A DNA stretch of 64,000 nucleotides from contig OZ038435.1 in the NCBI GenBank assembly GCA_964036275.1, positions 930,001 to 994,000 on the forward strand, given 5' to 3'. Under the pieces are notes generated by a model that had not been told where the DNA came from, did no database searches, and was given only the letters and a program-made list of their open reading frames with translations. Positions 1-14,200 of the stretch are shown one piece after another. Made by a program: the position numbers and the translations under genes. Numbering within the stretch: the stretch's first letter is position 1; every line of letters begins with the position of its first letter. The DNA is from Litoditis marina. Its lineage: Eukaryota; Nematoda; Chromadorea; Rhabditida; Rhabditidae.

Positions 1-652
1 AATTGTTTGCTCAGTCATAAGAAAACTCACTAACTATTTAAAGTTTTGAGGTTCATAGAATCCTCACTCTCCGTCTCTGCCTATATTTGTTTTTTGATCG
101 CTCTTTCCGCGAATTGACTAGTTCTCGCCCGATAAGATAATACAGAAAACAATAGAATACTAGGCAGTCGGGTGATAGTGGTGCGAGTAGAGGAAGTGTT
201 CACGTTTTTTAGAGAGGACTTCATACATTGTGACTATTGTAGCTATTGTCGTGCCTCTCTCCTATTGAAGGAACTAACCTGCTTTACAATACAACCCAGA
301 GAAGGAAGAATTGTACATAAAATGCATTCCTAATTGCAATCTAAAATAGATAAATAAGCCCGAACTAGCACTTTTCGGCTCTGGAAGAGTTTATGGCGGA
401 GTAAAGTGGCACTTGTGAAGGTTCAAGATCATGACAGTTTTTCTATTTCTGACGTATCAACCTTGCAGTAAAGAAGGACGTTGTACAATCACCCCCCTAT
501 GGGGGTGGGGGGTGATTGTACTACGGGTCGGATTCCAACCTATATCGGCTCAAGGGGGGGGGGGGGGGGCAATTGTACAATAAACCCGCATTCTTTGATG
601 TGATATGTGGAAACGGTGGTATCTAACGTGTTGTGTATCGTTTCCGTTCCAG
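1..652 (+). other. intron or upstream part of the citrate carrier gene
   Basis: No coding exon is recognisable here. The stretch ends in a clear splice acceptor (TTTCCGTTCCAG at 641-652), so it is read as intron of the citrate carrier gene, whose first exons lie before the window. It holds a G/C-run hairpin (483-521) and a run of 16 G (554-569). Confidence 0.7.
483..521. repeat. G/C-run hairpin, 15-bp perfect arms
   Basis: GTACAATCACCCCCC (483-497) is the exact reverse complement of 507-521, separated by 9 nt. A 16-G run and another copy of the TTGTACAAT motif follow within 70 bp. It resembles the C/G-run modules at 54260-54640, which suggests a dispersed short element. Confidence 0.75.
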
Positions 653-3144
653 GGCCCAGTGGATTGTGTGAAGCAGACCGTGCACGGTCATGGCGTCTCG
701 GGTCTGTACCGCGGTCTCTCCGTCCTACTCTACGGATCCATTCCTAAATCGTCGTTCCGGTAAGTCTTCATAATCTATGATTGAAGGAATCATAAGTTTC
801 TCAAAAAGTTGACAACATATATCTTGATTGAGTTTTTCAGTCCGAATAAAAAAGATTTCGATCGATAGCCAGGTTTATTGCTCTCGTGCTCTCTGCGTTA
901 TTACCATAGAAAGTTTTTATTCAATTGTCATTTCTACTGCGTCGTATCATTCAGATTTGGTACCTTCGAGTTCCTAAAGGGAAAGGCGGCAGACGAGAGA
1001 GGCAATCTGACACCCCTCATGAGGCTGGCATGTGGTCTCGGAGCAGGTTGGTAGCAAGGGGTTTGGTGGAAAGGCAGTATTACAGTTCATATAGCGACGT
1101 TGCTCAGAAGAGGGTAGCATCCTAAATAATGAGGTTGGTGGTCCTGAAACGGGTTCAGTCGCTAGTTGAATGGGACTAGGTAACATGCCCTATGATGCTT
1201 AAATACATGTAAAAGTGATTCATGATTCCAGGTATATCGGAGGCGATATTCGCAGTGACGCCCATGGAAACTGTGAAGGTGAAGTTCATCCACGACCAGG
1301 GTCTGGCCAACCCGAAATACAAGGGATTCGTACACGGAGTCGGCTGTATTGTCAAGCAGGACGGAATCGGGGTACGTTGGCGAATTGATTGGATTACCGC
1401 ATATGGCTAGTGTATTTCAGAATTCAGGTTTCACGTACTTTTTCATGTACACCTGAGTTTTCACGTGTAGTCAAATCATTGAAACGATGGACCGGAAATC
1501 GAGAGTACTAGAAACGTCTGTCAACGGAACGCGTTGTGGTCGGTATTGTTAAATTTGTGATGAAAACAACAACAATCGATATTGTTGCAGGGTATCTACA
1601 AGGGTGTTGTAGCCACCATGGCCAAACAAGGATCCAACCAGGCTATTCGATTCTTTGTCATGGAGACGTTGAAGGTGAACACTATCCATAGCGGACATCA
1701 ATACCTAGTTCACATGGGAGCACATAATTTTGATCAGTTCGAGAAAATGTGTTGAACTTGATCAATTGTATCCAAGTTATTCTGTGTTTAGTTTTTTCTT
1801 TCTCGTTTAGCGCACCTCGTAGTGCATCAAATAAATAAATAAACTTCACTTTTGTAGAACACTCACCTTTACATTTGTAAAACAAAAAAGTAGAGTGACG
1901 GGGAGTGAACTTTTCTACACAACTTCATCTGCCTTCATATATCAGATGCTCTACTCTGCTGCTCACTTGCTTTCATAAAATCTACTATTTGGTTAGACAA
2001 ACAAAAACCTGATCATGTATAACTTAATATATAGTATACAAATTTTCTCCTCAACGCTCTCTGCTCACTTTGTGTGGTTCGCATCATGTTTTAATTTCAG
2101 GATTGGTACCGTGACGGGGACAACACCAAGACCATCTCGAAGCCAATTGTCGGTCTGATGGGAGCAGTGGCCGGAGCAGCATCGGTATACGGTAGGTAAC
2201 TATTGTAAACAGGTTTATGGTAACTAGTTTCATATTTTCTGGAAACTATTCATTGTAAGTAGTGCTATACATCTCCTTTTTTCCATACTCGGCGGCGAGT
2301 TAGCTATATACGGGCTCTATTCCTGGAAATTGTGGATAATTTTTGATGAAAACTTGTGAAATGTGAAGAAACTTGACAGGACGAACGGGTTATTTCTTTC
2401 GAATGAAAGTTTTACCTCAATGGCAGGTAAAACGTACTGTGAATTCCGATGCTTGTATGGTTCGTTTACACTCACGTGGTGTTTCACTGTCATATGTATA
2501 CTCTAGGTAACACTCCGATTGACGTGGTGAAGACGCGAATGCAGGGACTGGAGTCGAAGAAGTACAAGAATACACTCGACTGCGCTGTCCAGATATGGAA
2601 GAAGGAAGGATTCAGAGCGTAAGTTTCTGTCGTCAATTTGCTCACCAAACCACGTAAGAGTTTACGAAAAGATGACTGCATTTGTCCTATGTAGACGTGA
2701 TACCGAAATACTATCGCGTGTTGACGTTAGTGCATAACGGAGGATTACAGAAATATTATGATAGGATAGTTTTCAATTTGCTTTCGTTAAGTAGTGTCGT
2801 ATTCACGAACCTCAACTGATTTCCCACTGGATGTTAGAGCGCGAAAGTAGTTTATCCAGCTCTTCAAAACACACATTTTTGATTCCAGTTTTTTGGGTCC
2901 AGCAAAAAAACAAAACAATACTATGCCGACGTTCTAAGGCAGTGCATGGAGAAGACTTATAGAGAATGGAATAGAAAATTGAATAGTTGTTTTTCCTTAA
3001 AGTCTTTTAGACGTTTTGTGTTTCAGTTTCTACAAGGGAACTGTTCCCCGTCTCTCGCGCGTCTGTCTCGACGTGGCAATTACATTCATGATCTACGACT
3101 CGATCATGGAGTTCCTCAACAAACACTGGAGCAAGAAACCATAA
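653..3144 (+). CDS. SLC25A1: mitochondrial citrate (tricarboxylate) carrier, 5' partial
   Basis: This inner-membrane antiporter exports citrate from the mitochondrial matrix in exchange for malate, feeding cytosolic acetyl-CoA. Seven exons are visible: 653-759, 955-1046, 1232-1371, 1591-1674, 2101-2191, 2507-2618 and 3027-3144, with TAA at 3142-3144. They join in frame to give 247 residues; about 60-70 N-terminal residues, including most of carrier repeat 1, lie upstream of the window. Seen directly: [16 protein letters not shown] after repeat 1, the repeat 2 signature PMETVKVKF, the run [14 protein letters not shown], and the repeat 3 signature [11 protein letters not shown] followed by [20 protein letters not shown]. 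These match the tricarboxylate carrier rather than other SLC25 members. All introns are GT-AG. No clear poly(A) signal was found close to the stop. Confidence 0.95.
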
Positions 3145-5328
3145 ACTGCTCCCAGTTTAGGCGATGATGTAATGGTAGTTTACTAGTAGTTTATCTGTGA
3201 GCTAGCGAGTAGTGGTAGAGAAATTAACATCAATTGGATACTGTAAGTCAATAGCACTTTGAACAGACTGATTTTCTGTCTGATGTTCTCTTTTTGCTAG
3301 GCATAGTTTTATTATTTGTTGTCGGGATAGACTAGGTTAGTGTGCACTTGTTAGCTCACTAGTAAGCTGTGAATTGTGTATATGCCCCCATCTCTGTGAA
3401 TGAAACTAAACCGGAACTAATCGTGCTGCGGTCTGGTACCGTATTGTCTGGATTTTCGTTGTGATCAAACTTGTGCATGTGCAGTGAAACATTTACTTTC
3501 ACAAAACAAAACCGATGGTCGGGATTCTCCAACAACTGTTACAACCCCAGTTTCAAAGACATTTTTTGAAAATGGCAGTTGTCACTCGAAAATCCCGGTG
3601 TTGTTCCGTTAAGAAAGTGCATGTTTTACGATGTGTTTACGTCTAGTACGTTATCTTTTTCGATTATTAAGCTTTGACGTGGTGTCTCTTAAATATTTCC
3701 CGATTAGTCAAGATTTCTAAAACCTCTTTCATTGTTTCTGTGAGTTTATTGTGATAGCGATAGCGATTCAGTGTTATATAGAGAGTTTGCTCCTACTTGC
3801 GAATTTGACCACGATTTAGGCTGTTTCACTTTTTCTTGCCTGTTACCTTGATGGTTCATTTTAGATTTTAGAGTTATTCTGGGGTTTCGGTGTCTGTTAG
3901 GTTGCGATCGTGCATGTTAACCTCGTGTACTCCCTTTTCCAAAGTTTTATCTAATCCAAGCATTGTTGTAAATATAATTATTATCACGTTTATGCACATT
4001 TTTAGCCATTATTTATCTGTACTTTTTATTTATAGTGTAGAGTGTATTTTAGAGCTGTAGTGAGGTTTTTACGAACATGGAGGATGGAGTTTTTTCTTCA
4101 TCTAGCCGCGTGGTTGTTGACCAAATTTCAAACTGAAATCGTTATGGGGTTTCATGAATTGCCAAGTGGTTTGGTCAGGAAAAACCCAAATTACTTTTTA
4201 AAATATGTAAGCTTGTACTAGGTTGTGCTATTTTGTTGTGAGTTATCTATTAGTAGGCTACTACCACTGTGATGCTATAGTTTTAGACGGTTAATTTTCA
4301 TTCCATTTAATGAAACATTCACTCATTTTATGTTACGTAATTTGTGTTTCGTCGTAAAATCGCACAAAAATATCGATTAGCAATTCGAATTGGGCGGTTA
4401 TCGATGTTAAACTGCGTGAAACGCCCGGTTTGGTAGGGTCTAGCCCGCAGTGTTTGATCTGCTGTTGTTTCATGTATTTCCAGCTAGCTGGCGCTCTCTT
4501 TCTCTGCCACCCTCCATCTATCAATTATCCCTCGCTTCAGCGAACTGCGCGCGCGTTCATAGTGCGCTTAGAGCAGACATCAATCAATTCGCAAGCTGTC
4601 TATATTAGGCCTTATATTTGTTTAATTTAACGTAAACATGGGTTGCTTATTTTGAAAAGGGTAGTATTCATGTTGTAAGAATTAAGTTAAAGTAGATCCG
4701 TTTCCGACTCAATACGACTGACTTGCAATGCTATAAAGTAGTTAGTTTTTATATTTTTGAGTATGAATACAAATAGGTTGTCGTGATTTAGCTTTGTTTA
4801 TATTGGTTTCTTACTGTAACTGATGTAACCCCGCGTTGGATTGGTTAGAACTATGCTGAGTGAATAAGACATAATTGTGTCAGCCTTAATTTTTTGTTAG
4901 TTTCAGTTCTGTCAGTTTGCAACACCAGCAGCAAATCTGTGTATTATGCCGTTTTTATTGGTTTTCGTAATGAAATGCCGGTTCATATCGGCTGTTTTTT
5001 TCGGGGAACAGCGCGATAAACTGATCCAACGATGCATCACTGGATATATGATTTAGTTGTGCCTAACTTACACAAAGTGGTCGGAGTCCGTTTTATTACA
5101 GCATTGGAGTTATGTCCCCCACTAGTATAACTTATCCATCACCTTGAGATGTTACTTGGCTTTCTGAAAGATTGTCAAAAGCCTGAATGACACTTTTTTG
5201 TTGCAATCAATGAATGGAGGTTTTCTGTTGCCAACGTTCTGTTTTATTGTATTCATATGCTTTAGTCCGATTTCAATGTTTAGTAGTTTATTCGTATTTA
5301 TATTGGTTATTGTTTGAGTCTATTTCAG
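3145..5328. other. spacer between citrate carrier and SLC36 gene
   Basis: No exon is supported. The 5' part should contain the citrate carrier 3' UTR. A short GC-rich patch near 4530-4580 (GCGCGCGC inside) stands out from AT-rich surroundings and could be the core promoter of the following gene, with 4580-5328 transcribed as an outron or 5' UTR intron. This is inference only. Confidence 0.4.
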
Positions 5329-5333
5329 AACCG
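5319..5333 (+). other. splice acceptor 5 nt before SLC36 start codon
   Basis: The sequence GTCTATTTCAG ends at 5328 and the ATG is at 5334. No convincing 5' UTR exon was found upstream, so this is either a spliced-leader trans-splice site or the end of a 5' UTR intron. Confidence 0.65.
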
Positions 5334-8300
5334 ATGGCGAACCCTGTGAGAGAGGGATATCAGGAATTTCACGATGACGATGATGTGACACAGCAACCGG
5401 CACCGGTATGTATACTTCTCTTCAACCATACGTATCCTGATACAGTATGCGGGCTAATTTATTTGTTAAAGGGAACAACCGGGGAGGAGGGCTTACAAAA
5501 TCATTGAGGGTAAAAGCATAGTTGCAAGTGCACGACACCATTACACACTATTAGTAGTAAACTAGTGGTTGCATATAAACGCTTTGGTTAGCAAAGTATG
5601 CCGCAAACCCGAAATATGTCTCGTTTTATCTGATCCATTTGTCAAATCTTCGTTCCCTTTTGCTATTCTCTCTTCAATTCCTACTACCCTTTTGGAAACA
5701 TATCATATCTGCTTTCCATAGGTTTCATCGGTTGAATTCCAGAGTCAAAGTAGTCCATCGCCCTCTATCCCCCAGGCAGTGGAGGATACTTCTCTTTTCC
5801 AAGAAAGAGCCAATGGATCTCTCACTTCCGAACAGGCCTTCGTTCATCTGGTCAAGGTATGTTACAGTTTAGAGTGAATTGATTGAACAGATATGTGTTA
5901 TTAGGATTAGGATATCATGTGCTAACACCATTAAAAGTCTTTATGACAACAAATATTTTTTGTTTCAAATAATTATGACACTACTTGTGTTAGTTGGTAG
6001 AAGTCCCGTGGTCCTTCATTCTTCTGTAGGCTCAAATGAGCAACGTTTGAACTTGATGTTTTCCTTGAATCTGATAGGAAGTGTTCGAGTGCCACCGCGT
6101 TTCAACGGGGTTTTATGAGGTTTTCAAAATAGGAGAGAATGGGAACATCATTCGTATTCTATGAATACATTTTCCAGGCAATGTTGGGTACCGGCCTGCT
6201 GACGTTACCGCTCGCATTCAAGTACTCGGGACTATTTGTGAGTTTGCTTTGTATCTTGCTTTTCGACATTTATTTTCTACACGCCGAGAAACTTCTTGTG
6301 TTACTTCCTAGTGCAGCCGTGTAGACTATGACATCTCTCCATTTTTATTTATATTCACCTCACATCAGTTCCAGACATATTCGAAAATGGTTCTACACTA
6401 CTCTTTTCACGTTTTACAAAATTAGTGAGGGTATTCCTCTCCTCTGCACACGATGTTTTGGTTTCACCGGTTTACATTTTCAATTATCGAAATGTATATT
6501 TTTCAGCTAGGCCTTATTCTGACGATCCTGATTTGTCTCATCTGCTTGTACTGTATGCGACAAGTGGTATTCGCAGCACATTTTGTGTGTTCGAGGTCGG
6601 TTTTGAATTGATTGAAGTTATTTTTCTCGATTCACCGGGTTATTTTAGGAATGACTGAGAAGGGAATATCCACTCTACACACCGCCAGGGAACTTGATCC
6701 TCTTGAAATTCCGCGACCCGTCTATCTTTATTCGAGCCCCCTCCAAAACTGCGATTTTCACCCGTTTTCGTACCTTATTCGTTGATTTGGTAGAATATTC
6801 GCTCAGTTTCAACTCGGGATCCTTACGTTTCCCAAAAACTATAACAATCCTCCATGTCATGAGAGGCTTTGGCAGTGTATAGGAATATCTCTCGCTCCAC
6901 CGTGGCATACTTTCTCCCGCGATGCTGTACGTCAGCAACTTCTGTAAGACAAACTGATAGTGTCAGATATCGATGGAAGAAAGCCTAGACGTAAGAAACT
7001 AGAACATAATCAAAACTTATGATTTGCTTTGGTTTCAGAAATGGCCGGGATCTGATCGATTATGCGAATATCATGCGAGGAGCCGTGGAGATGGGTCCTC
7101 CTTGGATCAGGCGGAGAGGATACTTTTTCAAGTTGGTTTCTCACTTTTCATTTTGAGTATCTCATTTTTTGTCAGAATAAGGTCACTTTCTCTTATTATA
7201 TATCTCATGAATCTCATGTATCGAACGTGGTTCCCTTTCGTGTGTACGGAAGACATTTGTGTACGGAACAAGCCGTGTGTTAGCAGCTTAAAGAATCGCA
7301 ACGCTTCAGTCCTTTAAACCGCAATATATTTTTCAATTGCAGTTTAAAGGACTGACGCACCGAGATTGGAGCACATCATCGTCCTACTTTAAACACGAAA
7401 CTTGTCATAATCTCGACTTTTTGCGGTATCCATAAGCAATTTTTATTGTTCTGATCCACAGAACGTCTTTGTCTTCAACGTTTGAACTTCATTTTGCAGA
7501 CAATTGGTGAACGTGAACATGTTCGTCTCGCAGCTGGGATTCTGTTGTGTCTACTTTGTGTTCATGGCCGATAACTTGGAGGACGTGAGTATCAGTTATC
7601 AAAAAAGTATCAGTTATCCACTGTTACACCTTTTTAACATGATAAGTTAAGTTGAAGTGAGCTAAAAAATAAATGTATTTTTGAATCTTGGAATAGTTGA
7701 ATCTAGAGCTTTATTCAATTTCTTTCCTTAGGTCGATTTAAACTATTGTTGGTCCTGTTTTCAGTTTGTAAATTGTATCATACTCTCAACCTTCATGTGT
7801 AGTATTTCCCGCGACCAACTGGTATCCGGTTGCATTTCAGTTCTTCAACCACAACACTTCGGTGCGAATCTCGAAGGCCGTCTGGATGCTCCTCCTTTTG
7901 ATTCCGATTCTCACCCTCTGCTCCATTAGAAGGTAGGAAGGCGTGCGACAGTTACAAGACCGAATTTCAATTGCAACCATGTAGTCAGGGTAGTTCATTC
8001 TGGTCCCGCGAAGCATAATTTTATTAGTTACTTTCTCAACGCACAGTTGCGTGTACAGTATGAATTTTTTTCTCAACAGGCTCAAGATCTCTCAAGATGT
8101 ATTAGTATACAGTATGAGGGTGTATTTATTAGTGAGCGGGCATACACTCATTCGCCTCGAAGCCATTTTTTTCTGGTGTGTGTGTCGAGATCAAACTACA
8201 ACTAGTGTTTGTACTTTGAACTTTGAACCAATGTTTTCCGTTGCAGACTCTCGGTCCTGGCTCCCTTTGCGATGGCGGCAAATGTCGTCTACCTAATCGC

Positions 8301-10553
8301 AGTCGCTATTGTTCTCTTCTTCTTTGTAACAAGTGAGTTTTTCATTTTATTAAAGTTATGCATTGTTTAGTTTTGTCTGCAACATTACAAAATATGCTAA
8401 TAGATCATAGAACGTATGTACTACATGAAGTTTAATACAATCGATAGTCGTTGTACGAGCTTGAAGGCTGAAAACATGATTATCAATCGCACCCGGTATT
8501 CAAATGGCTCAATTAGTAGGCACATAGCTAAAAACCAAAATGTCGTGAATTTTGTCGTTTTCTGTTTCTGCGAATTAACTAGTTTTCTATTTCAATGTGT
8601 TTTAGACCTGCGACCGGTCTCCTCTCTGCCGTGGTTCGGTTCGATTCTCAACCTTCCGCTGTTCTTCGGAACCGTCATGTTCGCCTTCGAAGGAGTCGCT
8701 GTGGTTGGTTACTTTACTATTACCCCCCCCCCCCCCCCACACACACACACATCGAGTTTCAAGCTTGCTTCTCTAGTTTCAAGTTCATTGGACTTTTTTC
8801 ATGGTAGGATTCACCTAAATCTGTTACGGGGTTACGGTAGATAAGAGTTAGATCGATCTATCATTTTATATCGAAAGTGGCGATTTTTTTACAGTTTTAT
8901 AGAAATGGAGGCCTTTATTCCATTGATCTATCTATCTATCAAGACAATCTTACTGTAGAATGGTTTTACGTGTATTATTTATTCAGATCCAGTGTACCAC
9001 TATATTCATGAGCATGTAATTGCAGATCATGCCGATTGAGAACCGAATGCACAAGCCGCATGCGTTCATCGCCTGGAACGGAGTGCTCAATTCCAGTTGT
9101 TTCGTCGTGCTGGCCATATTCTCAATCACTGGCTTCTATGGGTGGGTGTTGTCATTCCTATCTGGTTTCCTAGCTAAGTTCGACAAAATGCATTGTTTTG
9201 CGTTGAAAATAGGCCAGTTTTCTCATGTATGTTTTTGAATGTTCACTTCTCTCAAAGAAACCCAGAAACTTATGAATCCAGTTGTGGTTTGATTACTTGC
9301 GATGGTTTCAGCTATCTGGCGCTCGGAGAGGATGTACGGGATACGGCCACACTCAATCTGCCCATGACACCGTGAGTTGATCAAATAGAAAACTAATAGC
9401 CTTCAGTATAGGATGTGTCGGTTGGCTCTTATTCAGTTGTCAAAACCAGTACTTCTCAAAAAGAACCGTGTTTTTACGGAATTTCAGGGCTAAGCGTCAA
9501 ACTAGGGTTTATTTTGGAAGAAATTATTCATAGTGAAAAGAACTTTTTCGAAAAACTTCATAACTACAGAGATTCATTTGAGTATCTGAAATTTCTGTTC
9601 GTTCCAGCTTCTACCAGACGATAAAGTTGATGTTCGTCCTGTGTATAATGATCTCATTCCCACTGCAATTCTTCGTTCCCATGGAACGAGTCGAAAAATG
9701 GATCACACGAAAGATTCCCGTCCACAAACAGACTATATACATCTACTCGGCCCGTTACGGAGGAGTACTGCTCACCTGTTAGTTTACTTCACTAGTTGAA
9801 ATGGAAAACTTGAACAACCATCAGCACAGTCAATCATGACACGTGATCCCACATGCTCCACACGTTTCACGTGATAGACACGATCAGTTAGCGACTCTAT
9901 GTGTAAAGCCCAGAGGACCCTTACACACAGAGCAGGTTGTTTCAGTTTGTAGTTTGTAGTCTGGCTACCATAAACGTGGGACGACATTACAGTCTTTGTG
10001 ATTCAGGTGCGATAGCCGAACTGATTCCCCATCTGGCGCTGTTCATCTCCCTAATTGGGGCCTTCTCTGGCGCCTCCATGGCCCTGCTCTTCCCTCCCAT
10101 CATAGAACTATTGGTTAGTTCCGGTTACATATCGATTTTTTCATGAGACATATTATGTGACAAGTTATGAGTTCGATGTCGACCGCAATAGGCAACCGTT
10201 CACCCGTACAGCTTACAGTAATAGTAAACCAAGGTGAAAATATTTACTTTTGTGACACTTTCATAATGTGAATTCAGAGAGGTTTGTAAGTTTCTAAAAA
10301 CTTTGCAGACAGTGGATCAGTGCAGTAATTTTTCTCTCACCAGAACCTGGCAGAAAACACACGAGTTGTGGAATACAGTATGCTGCCGCTTTTGTTCTGG
10401 CGACTACTATAGTTGTTTCAGACGTGTTACGCCAAGGGCACCCTCTCATCGACCGTCTGGCTGAAGAACGTGGTTCTGCTGTGTTTCGCCTTCCTCGGAT
10501 TCACCACCGGAACCTATGCCGCCTTGTCCGAAATAGCCAAGACATTCCAATAA
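5334..10553 (+). CDS. SLC36-type (PAT family) amino-acid transporter
   Basis: This is a multi-spanning amino-acid/proton symporter of the SLC36 branch of the amino-acid/auxin permease superfamily, acting at the plasma membrane or lysosome. Fourteen exons join without a frame break: 5334-5405, 5722-5856, 6178-6237, 6507-6595, 7039-7131, 7500-7584, 7841-7932, 8247-8332, 8606-8703, 9026-9141, 9312-9371, 9608-9777, 10007-10113 and 10422-10553. The product is 464 residues, normal for the family. An acidic, polar N-terminus (about 70 residues) precedes the first membrane segment, [18 protein letters not shown]. Other hallmarks are [35 protein letters not shown] followed by MPIENRM, and [10 protein letters not shown]. 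The exact paralogue cannot be assigned. The only possible exon I left out (acceptor before 6650) carries an immediate stop. AATAAA lies at 10988. Confidence 0.95.
7307..7354. repeat. short imperfect hairpin in SLC36 intron 5
   Basis: Arms 7307-7325 and 7336-7354 pair over 19 bp with one mismatch around a 10-nt loop. The GTTTAAAGGACTG half resembles a motif near 15612. It is too short and isolated to call as an RNA gene. Confidence 0.5.
8723..8751. repeat. C16 run followed by (CA)n microsatellite
   Basis: A run of 16 C is followed by about seven CA units inside SLC36 intron 9, starting some 20 bases after the exon 9 donor. This is simple-sequence DNA. Confidence 0.9.
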
Positions 10554-11223
10554 TTATGCACATCTACTTCCCTTTTGTTCACGTTTACATTTTCGAAAAT
10601 TCTCTAATAGAGATCATATATGTGCATAGTCGATAGCAAAATCTATATAGTGTATGTATAAAGAAGATTGATTCTGTGAATTACCCACAACCCGTGATAC
10701 CCTGAGTATGTTTGGTTGAATTTACGATTCCCTGAGTATTTCCTGAGTTCCCTGAGTATGTTTGGTTGAAGCTACTAGCTGTGTCGAGACCAGTAAATTC
10801 TTTCTACTGTGAAAACCAAATCGCACTCACGAATTTCACCTCAGCTAGTAGTATTTGCCTGTAATCAATCCATCCCTGTACCATTCGATTCCCCAGATTT
10901 TTAAGCGAACTTTTCAATATTGGTCAAATTATGGGTGCGGAAACCTATATCTTATATGTGATGCATTTTTAACATATTGATTGATTGAATAAAACTTTTT
11001 TTACAAAAAAAAACATGCAAAACTGGAATTGTAGAGTCAAGTGACGAAGAAATCGAACTGATGATCACAATCTAACCGTGGGTATATATATAATTTAGCA
11101 CGTAATACTTATCACAATCGAGTTAAATAGTAAAACTGTACTAAATAGAAAAAGACTATACTAAAAAGTAAATAACTACAATCTAAAACGACGAAAACCT
11201 TGTGATCTAGAGCAGGATTTGAT
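10554..11223. other. convergent 3' spacer of SLC36 and PGM2
   Basis: The SLC36 gene (plus) and PGM2 (minus) end 670 bp apart, tail to tail. The stretch holds the plus-strand poly(A) signal at 10988-10993 and a small direct repeat (CCTGAGTATGTTTGGTTGAA around 10703 and 10752). No clear minus-strand poly(A) signal is seen. Confidence 0.6.
10988..10993 (+). terminator. poly(A) signal AATAAA, SLC36 gene
   Basis: A canonical AATAAA lies 435 bp after the SLC36 stop codon and is followed by T-rich sequence. Assignment is by position only. Confidence 0.5.
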
Positions 11224-14200
11224 CTACTTTCGGGGAATGAGGCCGAACTGTTGGGGACGCAGCAGGGTGGCCACCACATCGTCCTCCAATTGTTGCAACT
11301 CGGTCATGACCGAGGAAAGGTCGCTGAACACACACGAATTATGGACAAGGATCAAACTATAGTTACATAGAGGAATGAAAATAGACGGGTTGTCCCCTAC
11401 TAAATCGAGCAAACCATGGTCCGGCATGAATTTTTCCATTTTACTATACCTACACCGAGATCGACAAAAAGTGTTCGTGGATCTACACACCCTTACACGG
11501 AATAATTCAGCCTAGAAACATAATTGGTTTCAGCTTTCTCTAGACGTACCTCTCCTTTTTTCCCGGGGCCGTCTTCAGTTCGATGTAATACTTGATCTTT
11601 GGCTCCGTGCCAGATGCCCTGAGGGTGACAACACTGCCGTTCTCCAAATTGAAGGTAATCATCTCAGACGAGGTGGAGATGGGCAAGAGCTGAAGGTCAC
11701 ACATTATAAAATAGATACAATCACTGCGATACAATACAATATAATGTCAAAAATTGTTCAAAACCAATTAGAGGTAAATTTCTGCTGTAGTGGCCCACCA
11801 GTATCTTTCGATTTTAGTTTTCGTTCTATTCTGCTTACAGTCATGTGTCAGGATGCCCGGCTGCCTGTCTTTTCCTTAAATTCACACTTTCCGGCACACA
11901 GTAAGGTGTGACTATTCTACAAAACGTAGCCCTTTTTCATGAGATTCGTAAAAAAATCCTCAAAAATAGGTCAATACTTGCGATGTTGGCCAAAACGAAT
12001 TCTTTTCTGACTAAAAAAACATCGCAGTTTGCTTACCGGTTTGTTTTCCGGCTGCGAATTGTCGTATCCGATGGTCAGATCGCGAACCGATTTCACGCCG
12101 TTTTGTCCAATCTTCTCGGGGAACTGAAAGTGAATTATAATATTAAAATAACATTCACAACGCCTAGTATGAAAGTAGTTGTATAAGAAGAGTATATTCA
12201 ACAAACCTTGAGATCCTTTCTAAGAGTAGCGAACAGATCCTTGGTAACCTGGGGGTTGGGCACAATCCAGTAGGTTGAACGCACCAGATGGAAACCGTAC
12301 CTAGAGACAATGGTTAGAAGTTTCATGTTACATCACTAATAGGGCAGCTTTATGTGCGCACTAAAATTCCAACTTGGTGCAGAATTCAACTAAAGTATTG
12401 AGAGCATTGTTACAGTAGGTAGTTATTTGTAGAAAACGAACGGTAGATAAGAAACGTTTTGTGAAAAATAAGAAAGTCAAAATCAATCATCCTGTGAGAT
12501 GTTCTACACAACTGAAAAACATTCATTAACTACATAAACTATTGAGTGACAATACTTACTGGTGGTACAGTTCGAACAGTTTCTCGGTCATGCTCTTTCC
12601 CTCCTTGTGCAGCACGGCTGCCATCTCAGCGAATACTCCTGCGGCACTCACACCGTCCTGAACGCAGCAGCATTGACTGATGAAATTGTTCAGTTTCAGT
12701 ATTTTTTCTGTTCTCATCTCTCCATACGACCACGCCTCACATAACATTTCCGATTTGTCTTATAATGTGCAGAATTCAAAATTCCATTCCATATCCATGG
12801 TTGCATTCTACTCTTAAAAATACTCAATCAATGTCAATCATGATGTACTGAACAAGCATACAAGCTGACGCAAAGCTTTTGATTGAACGGTGAACACCCC
12901 CAACTGTAGTTTGTAGTCTGAGCCGACGACCAACCTTGTCCAGCGTGTGCCCGGGCATGTATCCGATGCTCTCCTCCCAGGCGAGAATCACGTGTTTCCC
13001 CTGTTTCGTCAGTTCTTCCGCCTTGTTTCCCATCCATTTGAAGCCGGTCAGAGTCACGTCATTCTTGAAACCTACAAAAAATGGATGATTCAGAAAAAAA
13101 CCAGAGAAACAGTCAGAACAACACAGAATACAGTTACATGCAAGCTAAATCGTATTTAGCGAAATAACTGTATGATGTGTTCACAACTATGGGTCCTAAA
13201 CTATTATTAACAGGTGGGATTCGATCGATAATCATGTTCTCCAAATTAGCATCATTTCTTTCCAACATCCAGCTACAACCCCATGTTGGCGGCTGGAAGC
13301 ATACCCTGCACCCAGCTTTTTTTTTGAATTTACTGTTAAAAAGGTTCATAATCTCTGAATTAGTCAGAATTCCCTGTTCTAATGGATCACATTCTCTAAA
13401 TTGGTCTCTGGACTGAATCATACATCCGATACCTTCGGCATCCGCGATGGTCTTGACGATTTGGGAAGAGACGGCGCTGTTCAGAATGTAGACGTCCGAG
13501 GCATTTACATCCGGGTGGGCCTGAATAAACAGAAATGTACTATTCTATCCAGGCTGTAGTTCTTAGTATGGATTGTGATGAGCCGTGGTACATCTACTTT
13601 TCTACTTTTTTCTTGTTGTAGAATGTTTTCTAGAAAATAAATTGTTCGTGTTAATCAGTGACGCATCAAAATCATGGATGGGATAGTGATGTTTGTGTAG
13701 GGGTAAATTCACTTCTTTCTCCAAATCTAATGAACGAGAAACATAATTCTAAGCACTTGATAAATATGCGCCCTCAGTCCTGCCCGTAGGAAAAAAATAA
13801 GAGGAAGAAAAGGAAGAAAACATACGAACCTTTTTCCAGTTGGTCCAGATCCACCATGTGATGAGGGCTCCCATTTCATTTCCGGTGAACACGCGCCATT
13901 CGCCGCTGAAAAAACAACTTTAGAGATTATGACTTGGGAAAAACTAAAACAAAGTACCCATTCTTCTAACCGTGTCCTTAAGTATGTTATACGGACACTT
14001 CCACACCAGGTAGACGAGTTTGTTCATTTGTTCATTTGTTCATCAATGAGTTTGTTCAAGCACATGAACACCAGTTAAGGCTGTTCATGAATTGGATAAC
14101 TGAACCACAGTTCAACTTCGCCGCATGAAAATGAAGGAACTAAATGAGGAATGCACATAAGACTGACTCCTTCTGCTTCTCGGCCAACTGGATTCTGTCT

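Noticed and set aside
6650..6720. Extra SLC36 exon after an acceptor at about 6649
   Set aside because: Joining it to the previous exon gives an immediate in-frame stop; skipping to 7039 restores the family sequence.
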